Positions 41,494 through 52,858 of a stretch of 64,000 bases of DNA are shown piece by piece. Under the pieces are notes generated by a model, which searched no databases, was not told the DNA's origin, and saw only the letters and a program-made list of their open reading frames with translations. Each line of letters begins with the position of its first letter. Positions within the stretch are counted from its first letter, which is position 1. Source of the DNA: Nesterenkonia sphaerica (lineage in GTDB: Bacteria; Actinomycetota; Actinomycetes; Actinomycetales; Micrococcaceae); contig NZ_VAWA01000012.1 in NCBI RefSeq assembly GCF_005771565.1, positions 1 through 64,000 of the forward strand. Direction: 5' to 3'. The position numbers and the translations under genes were made by a program.

Positions 41494-43622
41494 ATGACCG
41501 CAGCACCACCTGCCGGGGCCGCATCGAAAGTCAACTGGCCGGTCTTCACAATCTCCGCCGCGATCATTGTGGCCTTCACCGCATGGGCCGCGGCCGCTCC
41601 CGGACCGGCCTACGAGGTCCTTGAGGGAGCCTTCACCTGGATCAGCGGCACGCTTGGCTGGTACTTCATCCTCACCGCCGCCATCGTCGTCATCTTCGTT
41701 CTCATCGTGGCGTTCTCCCGATCCGGTCGGGTGAAATTGGGCCCTGACCATTCCAAACCGCGATTCAACCTCTTCACCTGGACCGCGATGCTCTTCGCCG
41801 CTGGAATCGGTGTGGACCTGATGTTCTTCGCCGTGGTGGGACCGGCGACCAACCTGCGCGTGGGACCGGGCGCGGCGGAGGGCACGCTGCAGGCCGCCGA
41901 AGAGGCTGCCCTATGGACCATGTTCCACTACGGCATACCCGGCTGGGCCATGTATGCCCTGATGGGCATGGCATTCGGACTCTTTGCCTACCGCTACCAC
42001 CTCCCACTGAGCATTCGAAGCGCCCTGCTTCCTATCATTGGGCGTCGCGCCCGCGGCGCCACCGGTGACGTGATTGAAACGACGGCGGTGATCGGCACCG
42101 TCTTCGGCATCGCCACCAGTCTGGGCATCGGGGTGGTCTTCCTCAGCTTCGGCATCGGGTGGGTCTTCGACGTCGAGGCCGGGACCGGAACGCAAGTAGC
42201 ACTGATCATTCTCGCGGCAGTTGTGGTGACGTTCTCCACCGTCTCCGGTGTGGACCGAGGCATCCGCCGGCTCTCAGAGCTCAACGTCTTGGTGGCGATC
42301 CTGCTGATGCTCTACGTGCTGATCTCGGGGCAAACCGTCCAGCTGCTCAACGCTCTGGTGAAGAACTTCGGTGACTTCGTCGCTCGCTTCCCCGGCATGC
42401 TGACAGAGACCTTTGCCTATGACACTTCTGAGGCATGGCTGGACGAGGGATGGGTCGAGTGGTGGACTATCTTCTTCTGGGCCTGGTGGATGGCGTGGGC
42501 GCCATTCGTGGGGCTGTTCCTCGCCCGGATCTCCCGGGGGCGGACCCTGCGGCAGTTCATCATCGGGGTCCTGGTGGTGCCCTTCGGTTTCATCGCCGTG
42601 TGGATCTCCATTTTTGGAAACGCCACCGTGTCGAGGATCCGTGGTGGAGATACCGACTTCGCAGATCAGGCAGAGGACTTCGAAGGCTCGGGCTACTTCG
42701 CGCTGATGGCCGAATACCCAGGTGCGACCTTCATCATCGGTGTCTCTGTCCTGGTGGGTCTGCTGTTCTACGTCACCAGCGCCGACTCCGGTGCCCTGGT
42801 GCTGGCCAACTTCACCTCCAAGACCCGGGACACCACCTCGGACGGTCCGCCCTGGCTGCGCATCGTATGGAGCTTCATCATCGGTGGGCTGACCCTGGTG
42901 ATGCTGCTGCTGGACGGCATTTATACCCTGCAGATGGGCACCGTCATTGTGGGGCTGCCGCTGTCAATCATTCTGTACCTGCTGATGGCCGGAGTCTGGC
43001 GAGCGCTGCGTCTGGAGAACTATGCCGCTGACTCCCACCAGTTCACGCTCTCCTCTGCGCTCTCGGAGCGAATCGTGGCCAGCGGCGAGGGAGTCCGGGG
43101 CCAATGGCGCCGGCGCCTGGCCCGGCATATGCACTACCCCACCGAGGCCGAGGTGACCGAGTTCATGAACACTGTGGCCGCCCCAGCCATTGAGGAGGTG
43201 GCTGCCGAGCTGGACAGCCAAGGCGCTGAGGTGCGCTGCAGTCGTGGGACCGTGCCGGGCACAGAAATCCCGCACATGGACCTGCACGTGTACTTCGGTG
43301 ACCAGCCCGAGTTCAAGTACCAGGCCTACCCGATCGCCCATTCGGTGCCCAGCTTCGCGCCGCGGCTGCGGCCCCGAGATGAGATCTGCTACCAAGTGGA
43401 AATCTTCTCCGCCACCGGATCGTTGGGACATGACATCTTTGGCTACACCCGGGAACAGATCATCACCGACGTGATCGACGCCTACGAACGGCACTTGGCA
43501 GTACTGACCATGAATGAGGAAGCCGGCAGCCCGGTCACCATGGAGGTCGGGGAGGTCCCCGACCAGTGGGATCACGACCGCACGCGCCCCGGCGAGACGT
43601 CCCGACCCACTGAAGGAGACTC

Positions 43623-43626
<4 letters not shown>
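41494..43626 (+). CDS. betT: BCCT family choline/betaine transporter with long C-terminal domain
   Basis: This 710-aa transporter of the betaine/carnitine/choline family has twelve membrane segments and the family signature region around WWTIFFWAWWMAWAPF and LFLARISRGRTLRQF. The last ~170 residues are a cytoplasmic domain with HMDLHVYFGDQPEFKYQAYP, as in high-affinity choline transporters of the BetT type, where the tail senses osmotic stress. ATG 41494 has GAGGG 5 nt upstream. The stop overlaps the start of the aldehyde dehydrogenase gene. It supplies choline for betaine synthesis. Confidence 0.9.
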
Positions 43627-45125
<1,499 letters not shown>

Positions 45126-45133
45126 GGAGCTCT

Positions 45134-46696
45134 GTGGAGAAGACGACTTTCGACTATCTGGTCATCGGCGGCGGCTCCGCCGGCGCCGCCGTAGCCGCCC
45201 GGCTCTCGGAGGATCCCGAGGTGAGTGTCGCCCTGCTGGAGGCCGGTCCCACCGATGTTGACAAGGACGAGATCCTGCAGCTGAACCGGTGGATGGAACT
45301 GCTGGAATCCGGTTATGACTGGGACTACCCCATCGAACCGCAGACACATGGCAACTCCTTTATGCGTCAGGCCCGCGCCAAAGTGCTCGGAGGATGCTCC
45401 TCCCACAATTCGTGCATCGCCTTCTGGGCCCCGCGTGAGGATATGGACGAGTGGGAGGCCATGGGAGCAGCCGGGTGGAACGCCGAGAGCACCTACCCAC
45501 TGTTCAAGAAACTGGAGACCAACGATGCCCCAGGGGATCACCACGGCCGCAGCGGGCCAGTGCACCTGATGACCATCCCGCCCCATGACCCCTGCGGGGT
45601 AGCCCTGCTGGACGCCTGCGAGCAACAAGGCATCCCGCGGGTGGAGTTCAACACCGGCCAGACGGTCCTGACGGGGGCGAACTTTTTCCAGATCAACCGC
45701 AAGGCGGACGGGACCCGGTCCTCCTCCTCCGTGGCGTACCTGCACCCGGTGCTGCACCGGCAGAATCTGACGATCCTCACCGACCACTGGGTGCGGGAGA
45801 TCGTGTTTGATGGGGACCGGGCCGTGGGTGTGGATGCGGTCAATAACGCCTTCGGCCGCGCCCAGCGCCTCCGCGCGACTGCGGAAATCATTGTCTCTGC
45901 CGGTGCTATCGACTCCCCCAAGCTGCTGATGCTCTCCGGGATCGGGCCGGCGGCGCACCTGGCCGAGCACGGCATCGAGGTCCGCGTCGACTCCCCCGGC
46001 GTGGGCGAGCACCTTCAGGATCACCCGGAGGCGGTCATCGCCTGGGAGGCCAAACAGCCCATGGTGGAAGACTCCTATCAGTGGTGGGAGATCGGGATCT
46101 TCGCCACCACCCGGGATGGCTTGGACCGACCGGACCTGATGATGCACTACGGTTCGGTGCCGTTCGATATGCACACCTTGCGCCACGGCTACCCCACCGC
46201 CGAGAACACCTTTTGTCTGACGCCCAATGTCACCCACGCGAAGTCTCGGGGCACGGTGCGGCTGCGCTCGCGTGACTATCGGGACAAACCGCGGGTGGAC
46301 CCCCGCTACTTCACAGACCCTGAGGGCCACGACATGCGCGTGGCGGTGGAGGGCATCAAGCTCGCCCGGCAGATCGTGGCGCAGCCAGCGATGGCGCAGT
46401 GGGCAGGCGAAGAGCTCTTCCCCGGACGGGACGTTCACACTGACCAGGAACTGGCGCAGTATGTGAGCCGCACGCACAACACCGTCTACCACCCGGCGGG
46501 CACAATGCGGATGGGCGCACCTGAGGACCCCATGTCACCGGTGGATGCGCAGCTGCGCGTCAAAGGTGTGGAGGGTCTTCGCGTCGCTGATGCCTCGGTG
46601 ATGCCCGAGCTGACCACGGTCAACCCCAACATCACCACCATGATGATCGGCGAGCGGTGCGCACAGCTCATCCGTGGAACTGCGCCCCACCGCTGA
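45134..46696 (+). CDS. codA: Choline oxidase (GMC flavoprotein)
   Basis: This enzyme oxidises choline to betaine aldehyde, and further to betaine, using O2 and giving H2O2. The 520-aa protein resembles, from memory, the Arthrobacter globiformis enzyme. The FAD loop is VIGGGSAGAAVAARL. His91 in GGCSSHNSCIAFWAPRED matches the His that is covalently bound to FAD in that enzyme. The catalytic pair is the His of HNTVYHPAGTMRMG and the Asn of TTVNPNITTMM. An oxidase is more likely than the BetA dehydrogenase, given the very close CodA-type sequence. Start GTG 45134 with AAGGAG upstream. Confidence 0.92.
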   Translation: MEKTTFDYLVIGGGSAGAAVAARLSEDPEVSVALLEAGPTDVDKDEILQLNRWMELLESGYDWDYPIEPQTHGNSFMRQARAKVLGGCSSHNSCIAFWAPREDMDEWEAMGAAGWNAESTYPLFKKLETNDAPGDHHGRSGPVHLMTIPPHDPCGVALLDACEQQGIPRVEFNTGQTVLTGANFFQINRKADGTRSSSSVAYLHPVLHRQNLTILTDHWVREIVFDGDRAVGVDAVNNAFGRAQRLRATAEIIVSAGAIDSPKLLMLSGIGPAAHLAEHGIEVRVDSPGVGEHLQDHPEAVIAWEAKQPMVEDSYQWWEIGIFATTRDGLDRPDLMMHYGSVPFDMHTLRHGYPTAENTFCLTPNVTHAKSRGTVRLRSRDYRDKPRVDPRYFTDPEGHDMRVAVEGIKLARQIVAQPAMAQWAGEELFPGRDVHTDQELAQYVSRTHNTVYHPAGTMRMGAPEDPMSPVDAQLRVKGVEGLRVADASVMPELTTVNPNITTMMIGERCAQLIRGTAPHR

Positions 46697-46784
46697 GGCC
46701 AAGACACTAGTGGGCCCGGCCAGCTTTTCCGCCTATGATTGTGTCTCCTAAGAGGAAGCTGCTGGAGGACGGGAAACCGGTTGC

Positions 46785-47513
46785 GTGAAAATTCTTCGTA
46801 GACGTCATTCACCACGGTATGCACCGGCGCAGGCACCGCCTCACTCGGCGCACGCGCCGGATGAAGCTCCTGCGTTGAGCAGCAAGCCCATCCTCCGGCA
46901 ACGCTGGAGCGACGTGGCGTTCCTCCACTGGAGGATCGACCCCAGCGCCGCAGAGCCCTATATGCCCCTCGGCTGCTCCCCTGACGTGATAGACGGAAGC
47001 TCGTGGATCGGGCTCATCGGTTTTCAGATGTCGCAGAGTTCATTCTTCGGCAGCCCAAACATCCCCTGGCTGGGAAACTTCCCGGAAGTGAACGTTCGGT
47101 TGTATTCCATTGACGACCAGGGCCAGCGTGGCGTGGTCTTCCGCAGCCTGGAAGCCTCACATCTGATACCTGTACTGACGGCACGGGCAGCTTTCGGGCT
47201 GAGGTACCAGTGGGCCTCCATGAAGTTGGACAAGCGAGGCAATCAGGTCGCCTATCTCACCAGGCGCCACGGCCAGGCCGAGGCACGTTCACACTTCATT
47301 ATCCAAACCGGAGCCGAGGCAGCACACAGCGCAGAGACCCTCCCCGATCCGATCTCGACCTTCCTGACAGCCCGGTGGGGGTTCCACGAACGCCGTCGAG
47401 GACACACCCTCTATTGCCGGAACCATCACGAGCCTTGGCCGCTTCAGCACGCTGAGCTCCTCCACCTCGACGTCTCGGCATTCACCGCTAGGGGTTCGGC
47501 GGTCAACCACTGA
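46785..47513 (+). CDS. DUF2071 protein (YqjF-like)
   Basis: This 242-aa soluble protein of the DUF2071 family has RWSDVAFLHWRIDPSAAEPYMP near residue 40 (quoted in part), DGSSWIGLIGFQM, and the conserved FPEVNVRLY and GVVFRSLEA stretches in family order. The family has a beta-rich fold of unknown function. GTG 46785 begins MKILRRRH. It lies 88 bp after choline oxidase on the same strand and converges on the choline sulfatase gene. The context gives no clear role; it may be co-transcribed with the betaine genes. Confidence 0.8.
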   Translation: MKILRRRHSPRYAPAQAPPHSAHAPDEAPALSSKPILRQRWSDVAFLHWRIDPSAAEPYMPLGCSPDVIDGSSWIGLIGFQMSQSSFFGSPNIPWLGNFPEVNVRLYSIDDQGQRGVVFRSLEASHLIPVLTARAAFGLRYQWASMKLDKRGNQVAYLTRRHGQAEARSHFIIQTGAEAAHSAETLPDPISTFLTARWGFHERRRGHTLYCRNHHEPWPLQHAELLHLDVSAFTARGSAVNH

Positions 47514-47551
47514 TTCACCTCGAGCTCCCGGGTGCCGCAACTGGCACAGCG

Positions 47552-49096
47552 TCAGCGGGAGGTGTCAGGGACAGTGCCGTAGCGCAGCGCGTTCCAGAAG
47601 TCACCGCGCACATAACGCTGTTCTGGGTCCGGAGTGAAGTCCCACGGCCTGGGCTTGCCGCGTGCCAGGGCGCTGCTGACCAGCTGGCGGCGTCGTTGGC
47701 TCTTGCGCACCTGGTCATCCAGGTCCTCCAGGGAGTATTCAGCCAGTATGGCGCGGCGCAGACGCCGGACGAGCGCCGCGTGTGCCGGATCGGCAGCCAG
47801 ATTATGCAGCTCGTACGGATCAGCCTTGAGATCGAACAGCTGATCCGGGTCGCCGGGGCAGAGGATGAACTTGTGCTCGCCCCGGACAAGGGTCAGCTGC
47901 GGAGCGTAGGTGCCCTCGGCCAGATACTCGATGATCACATCCCGGTCCCGGGGTCCGGCCTGCCCCGACTTTTCCCGACGCGCACTCTCCAGCAAAGAGA
48001 TGCCTGCGGCCTCCGGAATGGTTTCTCCCGGCGAGGTCACCCCGGCCAGCTCCAGCAGCGTCGGCATCAGGTCCACCAGGGAGACCGGATTGGCCCAGCG
48101 TCCGTGTGGGACCGCGGCTGGGGGGCCGGAGAGGATCAAGGGCACCCGCGAGGATTCCTCATACGGGGACATCTTGTACCAGAGGCCCTTTTCGCCCAGC
48201 ATGTCTCCGTGGTCGCTGGTGACGATGATCACCGTGTTGTCCGCCAGGTCCAGTTCCTCCAGCCGGGTGCGGATCCTGCCGATGCCGTCGTCGATGTAGC
48301 TGACCGCCGCGTAGTACGCCCGTCGGGCGCGGCTGACCTGATCGGGGGTAGGTGACTTCCGGTCGAATCCGCTCATGGTGCGGAGTCGGTGGGTATGTGG
48401 GTCGTCGGCGGGGTGTGGGGGCTCGGGATGGCTGGGCTGCGGAATCGGCACCTCGGCGAATCGGTCCCAGTGCTCCCGCGGCGGCTCATATGGATCATGG
48501 GGATGAATGAAACTGGTGACCATCAGGAACGGCAGCGGCTCCCCTGCGGCTTGGTTGACCCGAGCCCTGTCATTGAGGTGGCGCAGCGTGCGCCAACAGA
48601 CCTCGTTGTCGAAATCCTGCTGTACCGAGGTCTTCGCCACCCCGGCGGTGAAGACCGTCTCCGCGTCGTGATACCACTGCAGCGGCTCTGCCAGCGGCCG
48701 CTCCCAGTCCGGAATCATGTCGAGGTCGGCGGGGTAGACATCGGTGGTGAGCCGCTCCTCGAAACCGTGGTGCTGATCGGGGCCGATGAAATGCATCCGA
48801 CCGATCAGTGCCGTGTGGTACCCCGCCTGACGGAGACGATGCGCGAACGTCGGCACCGAGGCAGGAAAATCATCGCCGTTGTCGAAGCAGTCGATTTCGG
48901 AGGGCATTCTGCCGGTCATCATGGACGCCCGGGACGGCGCGCACAACGGTGAATTGCAGTACGCGCGGTCGAATACTGCTCCCTGCTCGGCAAGTTGGTC
49001 CATCTCGGGCGTGCGTGCCGCACTGGCCCCGTAGGCGCCCACAGCTTGGGCGGCCAACTGGTCAGCTTGGATCACTACGATGTTGGGAGGTTTCAT
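47552..49096 (-). CDS. betC: Choline-sulfatase
   Basis: This enzyme hydrolyses choline-O-sulfate to choline and sulfate. The 514-aa protein has the sulfatase metal site IVVIQADQLAAQA near residue 6 and the formylglycine motif C52-A-P-S-R in NSPLCAPSRASMMTG. TSDHGDMLGEKGLWYKMSPYEES closes the active site (given in part). A choline-sulfatase C-terminal domain is visible as WDFTPDPEQRYVRGDFW. No signal peptide is seen, so it is cytoplasmic. The start is ATG 49096 (MKPPNIVV); an ATG at 49117 adds seven residues. It diverges from the formylglycine-generating enzyme, 47 bp apart. Confidence 0.88.
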   Translation of the reverse strand: MKPPNIVVIQADQLAAQAVGAYGASAARTPEMDQLAEQGAVFDRAYCNSPLCAPSRASMMTGRMPSEIDCFDNGDDFPASVPTFAHRLRQAGYHTALIGRMHFIGPDQHHGFEERLTTDVYPADLDMIPDWERPLAEPLQWYHDAETVFTAGVAKTSVQQDFDNEVCWRTLRHLNDRARVNQAAGEPLPFLMVTSFIHPHDPYEPPREHWDRFAEVPIPQPSHPEPPHPADDPHTHRLRTMSGFDRKSPTPDQVSRARRAYYAAVSYIDDGIGRIRTRLEELDLADNTVIIVTSDHGDMLGEKGLWYKMSPYEESSRVPLILSGPPAAVPHGRWANPVSLVDLMPTLLELAGVTSPGETIPEAAGISLLESARREKSGQAGPRDRDVIIEYLAEGTYAPQLTLVRGEHKFILCPGDPDQLFDLKADPYELHNLAADPAHAALVRRLRRAILAEYSLEDLDDQVRKSQRRRQLVSSALARGKPRPWDFTPDPEQRYVRGDFWNALRYGTVPDTSR

Positions 49097-49143
49097 AGCG
49101 CGTGGAGTACCTTTCATCAATCGTTGCGGAGAGGAGCCCGGGG

Positions 49144-50046
49144 ATGGCATCGTGTTGCGGTCCCGCACGAGCTGCGGACGGCACGCCGGGCCCCGCCGCC
49201 GGGATCGACCCGGAGGCGCTGAGGTGCCTGGCGGGAGCCGCCGCAGACGACCTTCACCTGGTGGGGCTGCGCGGGGGCCGCTTCCTCATGGGCAGTGACA
49301 GCCAGCAGGCCTATCCGGAGGACAGGGAGGGGCCCGTCCGGTCGGTGGAGGTGGCCCCCTTTGCCATCTCGGCCACTGCGGTGACTGTCGCAGAGTTCGC
49401 TGCGTTCGTGCTCAGCACCGGCTACCGCACCGACGCCGAACGCTATGGCAACTCGCTGGTCTTTCAGGAACTTGCGCCCAGCCGACTGCGGCGAACCTCG
49501 CCCGCCGTAGCGGCGACCCCGTGGTGGCTCCAGGTCGCTGGAGCCGCATGGTGCGCCCCCGCGGGCCCCGGCAGTAGCAGGACGTTGCAGCCTGAGCACC
49601 CGGTCACTCATATCTCGCATCGTGACGCCGTGGCTTACACCCTGTGGCTTGGTGCCCGGCTGCCTGCCGAAGACGAGTGGGAGTTCGCCGCCCGGGGCGG
49701 ACTGCAGCAGCAGCCCTACCCATGGGGTGAAAACCGCGAACCCAGGGGTGTGCCGATGATGAACACGTTCGACGGAGAGTTCCCGCACCACCCCGCGGGG
49801 CCAGTAGGACCGGTAGCGGTGGACGCCTACGCCCCCAATGGCTTCGGCCTGCACAATATGACCGGCAACGTATGGGAGTGGACCTCCGGGGCCTTCAGTG
49901 TCAGCGACGCTCGCCCGGTCATGCGCGGAGGCTCCTACCTCTGCCACGACTCGTACTGCCGGCGCTACACCACTTCTGCCCGCAGCGCCACCACCGCGGA
50001 AACCTCGCTGGGGCACACGGGTTTCCGGGTGGCGCTGAGCACTTAG
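49144..50046 (+). CDS. Formylglycine-generating enzyme (sulfatase-modifying factor)
   Basis: This enzyme converts the Cys of the sulfatase motif CxPSR into formylglycine with copper and O2. The 300-aa protein begins MASCCGPAR, a Cys-rich start seen in actinobacterial FGEs. It has FLMGSDSQQAYPEDREGP, the core LPAEDEWEFAARGG, NVWEWTSG, and the active-site Cys pair in GGSYLCHDSYCRRY. ATG 49144 has GGAG 9 nt upstream; earlier in-frame ATGs overlap the betC 5' end. Its target here is almost surely the adjacent choline-sulfatase. Confidence 0.93.
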   Translation: MASCCGPARAADGTPGPAAGIDPEALRCLAGAAADDLHLVGLRGGRFLMGSDSQQAYPEDREGPVRSVEVAPFAISATAVTVAEFAAFVLSTGYRTDAERYGNSLVFQELAPSRLRRTSPAVAATPWWLQVAGAAWCAPAGPGSSRTLQPEHPVTHISHRDAVAYTLWLGARLPAEDEWEFAARGGLQQQPYPWGENREPRGVPMMNTFDGEFPHHPAGPVGPVAVDAYAPNGFGLHNMTGNVWEWTSGAFSVSDARPVMRGGSYLCHDSYCRRYTTSARSATTAETSLGHTGFRVALST

Positions 50047-50056
50047 TGACACTGGC

Positions 50057-52024
50057 TCAGCCGGAGGGCTTCTCATCAGCTGATGCGGCGTCCACCGTGC
50101 TGATCTCACCCGTTTCGGGGTCATAGTTGTCCGCCCACTGGCCGGTCTCAAAGTCGTAGCCGACCGGCTCACCGTCCGCGTTAGTCCGCTGGTACCAGTC
50201 GGTGTAGTCCGAGTGCGCAGAGTCCACATCTGCGCCGGCACCATCACCGGGCCCGGCATCCACCACCCCGAGGGCGAAGTTGTCGCCGTACTGTTCCACG
50301 CCTCGGAGCACGGCGTTGCTGACGGCCGTGTCAGCGTACTTGTGGCGCAGTGTGAGCGGATCGGTGCGCAGTTCCTTGAACCACGCCACGATGATCAGCA
50401 GCATAATGATCGCGAACGGCACCGCCGTGATGATCACCAGCTGCTGCAGGCCTTCCAGCGCCACGGCGTCGCCCAGCAGCAGCATCACCACGGCAATACC
50501 CGTCATCACCAGGCCCCAGAAGACGACGACGCCGGCTTTGGGGGACTGACTGCCCCGGGAACTGAGGATTCCCATCACGGTGGAGGCCGAGTCCAATGCC
50601 GTGATCGCGAAGACCGCGAGGACGGCAATCGCCACGAAGGGAACCCACGTGGCCAGAAGTGGAATGTTCTCCACAATGGCGAAGAACACCTCGGGGGGTG
50701 CCATGTCAGCGCTGAATCCGGGGTACCCCTCGCGGTACATCCACATCGCGGTGCCGCCCATCACACCGAAGGAGAGGACCAGTAGGGCAGTCGGAACGAT
50801 GGTCACCCCCAGCACGAACTGGCGGATTGTCCGGCCGCGCGAAATGCGGGCAATGAAGATCCCGACGAAGGGCGACCAGGAGATCCACCACGCCCAGTAG
50901 TACACCGTCCACCAGGATTGGAACTGCTGAGTCTCCTCGCCCCAGGAGGCGGACCGGGACATCATGTCGAACATGTTGCCCGCGTATTCCAGCAGACCCG
51001 AGGGCACGAGGTTGGCCAGGAACAGGGTCGGGCCGGCGAGGAATATGATGCCCACAATGCCCAGGGTCATCACGATGTTCACATTGGACAGGTAACGGAT
51101 GCCTCGGGCCACCCCGGAGACTGCCGAGATGATGAACCCGACGGTCAGTAGAGCCATGATGATTACCAAAGCCGTGTTGCCGAGGTCATCCCACCCAGCG
51201 ACGATAGTGACCCCTTGCCCCACCTGCATCGCGGCGATACCGACGGTGGCTGCGGTGCCGAAGAGGGTGGCGATAATGGCGAAAACATCGATGAGTTGGC
51301 CGGCGAGACCCTCAGAGTGGCGTTTGCCGAACAGCGACCGGAAGATGGAAGACATCAGCAGCACCCGTCCGCGCCGGTAGGCCGCATATGCCACAGCCCC
51401 TCCGACCAGGGCGTAGATCGCCCAGGCGTGGAATCCCCAATGGAAATAGGTCTGACCCAGTGAATAGTGCAGCGCCTCGGTGGACTCTGCCTCATGGGTC
51501 AGTGGCGGCGGCGCGGTGAAGTGGGTCAGCGGCTCCGAGGGGCCGAAGAACAGCACCCCGATCCCCAGACCGGCGGCGAACAGCATGGAGATCCAGGCGA
51601 AAGTCGAAAACTCCGGGGTCTCCCCGTCAGTGCCGAGCGGGATTCGGCCGTAACGGGAGACCGCCAGCGTCAGCATGGCGATCAAGATGACCGCGGCGGT
51701 GATGATGAACAGCCATGAGATGTTGTACGTCACCCAGGTGAACGCTGCATCGGCGGCCGCCGAGACCTGGGCAGGCCTGGTGACACCCCACAGCACGAAA
51801 GCGACTGTCAGAGTCCCGGCGACGAAGAAGACGACCTTGTCGATGCCATAGCGCCGGCGCTGCTCGTCGATTCCGATGCCCGGGACGAGCGCCGGGTGCA
51901 TATTGTGTGGGTACTTCGGCCGGCGGTAGTCGAGTGTTTCGAAAGCTTCGCCCGCTCGGCGGCCGGCCCGTCGGGCCTCACCTCCGACAGTCCTCCGGCT
52001 GGGCGGTTCGCTGGTCTCGGTCAT
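50057..52024 (-). CDS. BCCT family glycine betaine/choline transporter (second copy)
   Basis: This 655-aa BCCT transporter has twelve membrane segments, the Trp-rich substrate region WWTVYYWAWWISWSPF, and FIARISRGRTIRQF. An N-terminal cytoplasmic arm of ~70 basic residues and a C-terminal acidic tail flank the core. It is shorter than the betT-like copy and resembles BetP/OpuD-type carriers for glycine betaine; the exact substrate is uncertain. The start ATG 52024 (MTETSEPP) has GAAGGG about 13 nt upstream; a longer frame reaching 52732 is not coding. It converges on the FGE gene. Confidence 0.9.
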   Translation of the reverse strand: MTETSEPPSRRTVGGEARRAGRRAGEAFETLDYRRPKYPHNMHPALVPGIGIDEQRRRYGIDKVVFFVAGTLTVAFVLWGVTRPAQVSAAADAAFTWVTYNISWLFIITAAVILIAMLTLAVSRYGRIPLGTDGETPEFSTFAWISMLFAAGLGIGVLFFGPSEPLTHFTAPPPLTHEAESTEALHYSLGQTYFHWGFHAWAIYALVGGAVAYAAYRRGRVLLMSSIFRSLFGKRHSEGLAGQLIDVFAIIATLFGTAATVGIAAMQVGQGVTIVAGWDDLGNTALVIIMALLTVGFIISAVSGVARGIRYLSNVNIVMTLGIVGIIFLAGPTLFLANLVPSGLLEYAGNMFDMMSRSASWGEETQQFQSWWTVYYWAWWISWSPFVGIFIARISRGRTIRQFVLGVTIVPTALLVLSFGVMGGTAMWMYREGYPGFSADMAPPEVFFAIVENIPLLATWVPFVAIAVLAVFAITALDSASTVMGILSSRGSQSPKAGVVVFWGLVMTGIAVVMLLLGDAVALEGLQQLVIITAVPFAIIMLLIIVAWFKELRTDPLTLRHKYADTAVSNAVLRGVEQYGDNFALGVVDAGPGDGAGADVDSAHSDYTDWYQRTNADGEPVGYDFETGQWADNYDPETGEISTVDAASADEKPSG

Positions 52025-52393
52025 AACGTGTGGGATCCCTTCAAGTCTGGTGCGGCCTCCACGTGCCTGTACTGCTGCGGGCAGTCTCGTGGCGCTGCGT
52101 GGAGAGCATGGCTTTCTGGAGTCAGCTCCAGTGCGGTGCGGCGAAGGCGAAGCGGCGCTAAGGCTCGCGTCCGGACCAGCCCATGGCGGTCCGCTTCCAG
52201 GCATGGTGGGCATAACCAACCCAGGCGCACGGCGCTGCGAAGGTGCACTGGAACATAAGGTCCTACAGTAGCCAATCCCTGCACCGTCTGCCGATTGAGC
52301 TGCTGCCCCGGAGAAGTCAACAAGGTGGGCCGCGGGGGTCGGTAGACTGAACTGTCGCTTGAAAAGCCACCGTTCCAAGGAGTGCCGCCACTG
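52025..52393. other. Intergenic region between divergent genes; little recognised
   Basis: This 369-base gap separates the second BCCT gene from the DUF3817 gene. I see no convincing gene, RNA or repeat in it. A TAGACT hexamer at 52343-52348 could be a -10 for the rightward operon, but no good -35 stands at the right distance. Short frames crossing it show no coding character. Confidence 0.5.
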
Positions 52394-52858
52394 ATGAGTC
52401 CGCACCTGCTGTTCCGCGTCATGGGCATCGCTGAGGCAGTGTCGTGGACGCTGCTGCTGGGCGGGATTGTCCTGCGCGCCACGGCCGGAATGGACATCGC
52501 GGTCACCGTCGGCGGAGGCATCCACGGGTTCGTGTTTCTGGCCTATGCCGTCACCGCGGTGCTGGTGGCGAAGAATCAGCGGATGCCGCGCTGGCCGGCG
52601 GCAGTGGCAGTCATCAGCGCCGTTATCCCCTATGCGACGATCCCGGCAGATGTGTGGCTGAACCGCACCGGGCGCCTGACCGGCGACTGGAGGCATACCC
52701 CCACCAGCGATCCGCGCGATCAGCTCTGGCATGACAGACTCTTCCGCCTGGTGCTGAGACGACCCATCGTGAGCAGCCTGGTGCTGCTGACCGGGGTGGC
52801 GGTGACCTTCGCCGCCCTGGTGGCATTGGGATCCCCTCTTGAGAGACTCCCTGACTGA
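52394..52858 (+). CDS. DUF3817 small integral membrane protein
   Basis: This 154-aa membrane protein of the DUF3817 family has about four hydrophobic segments. It carries AEAVSWTLLLGGIVLR near the start, GGIHGFVFLAYAVTAVLVAKN, and a C-terminal segment SSLVLLTGVAVTFAALVAL. Function is unknown. ATG 52394 has GGAG 12 nt upstream; an in-frame GTG at 52382 is too close to it. Its stop overlaps the next gene (TGATG), so it is the first gene of a tightly packed five-gene operon. Confidence 0.82.
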   Translation: MSPHLLFRVMGIAEAVSWTLLLGGIVLRATAGMDIAVTVGGGIHGFVFLAYAVTAVLVAKNQRMPRWPAAVAVISAVIPYATIPADVWLNRTGRLTGDWRHTPTSDPRDQLWHDRLFRLVLRRPIVSSLVLLTGVAVTFAALVALGSPLERLPD

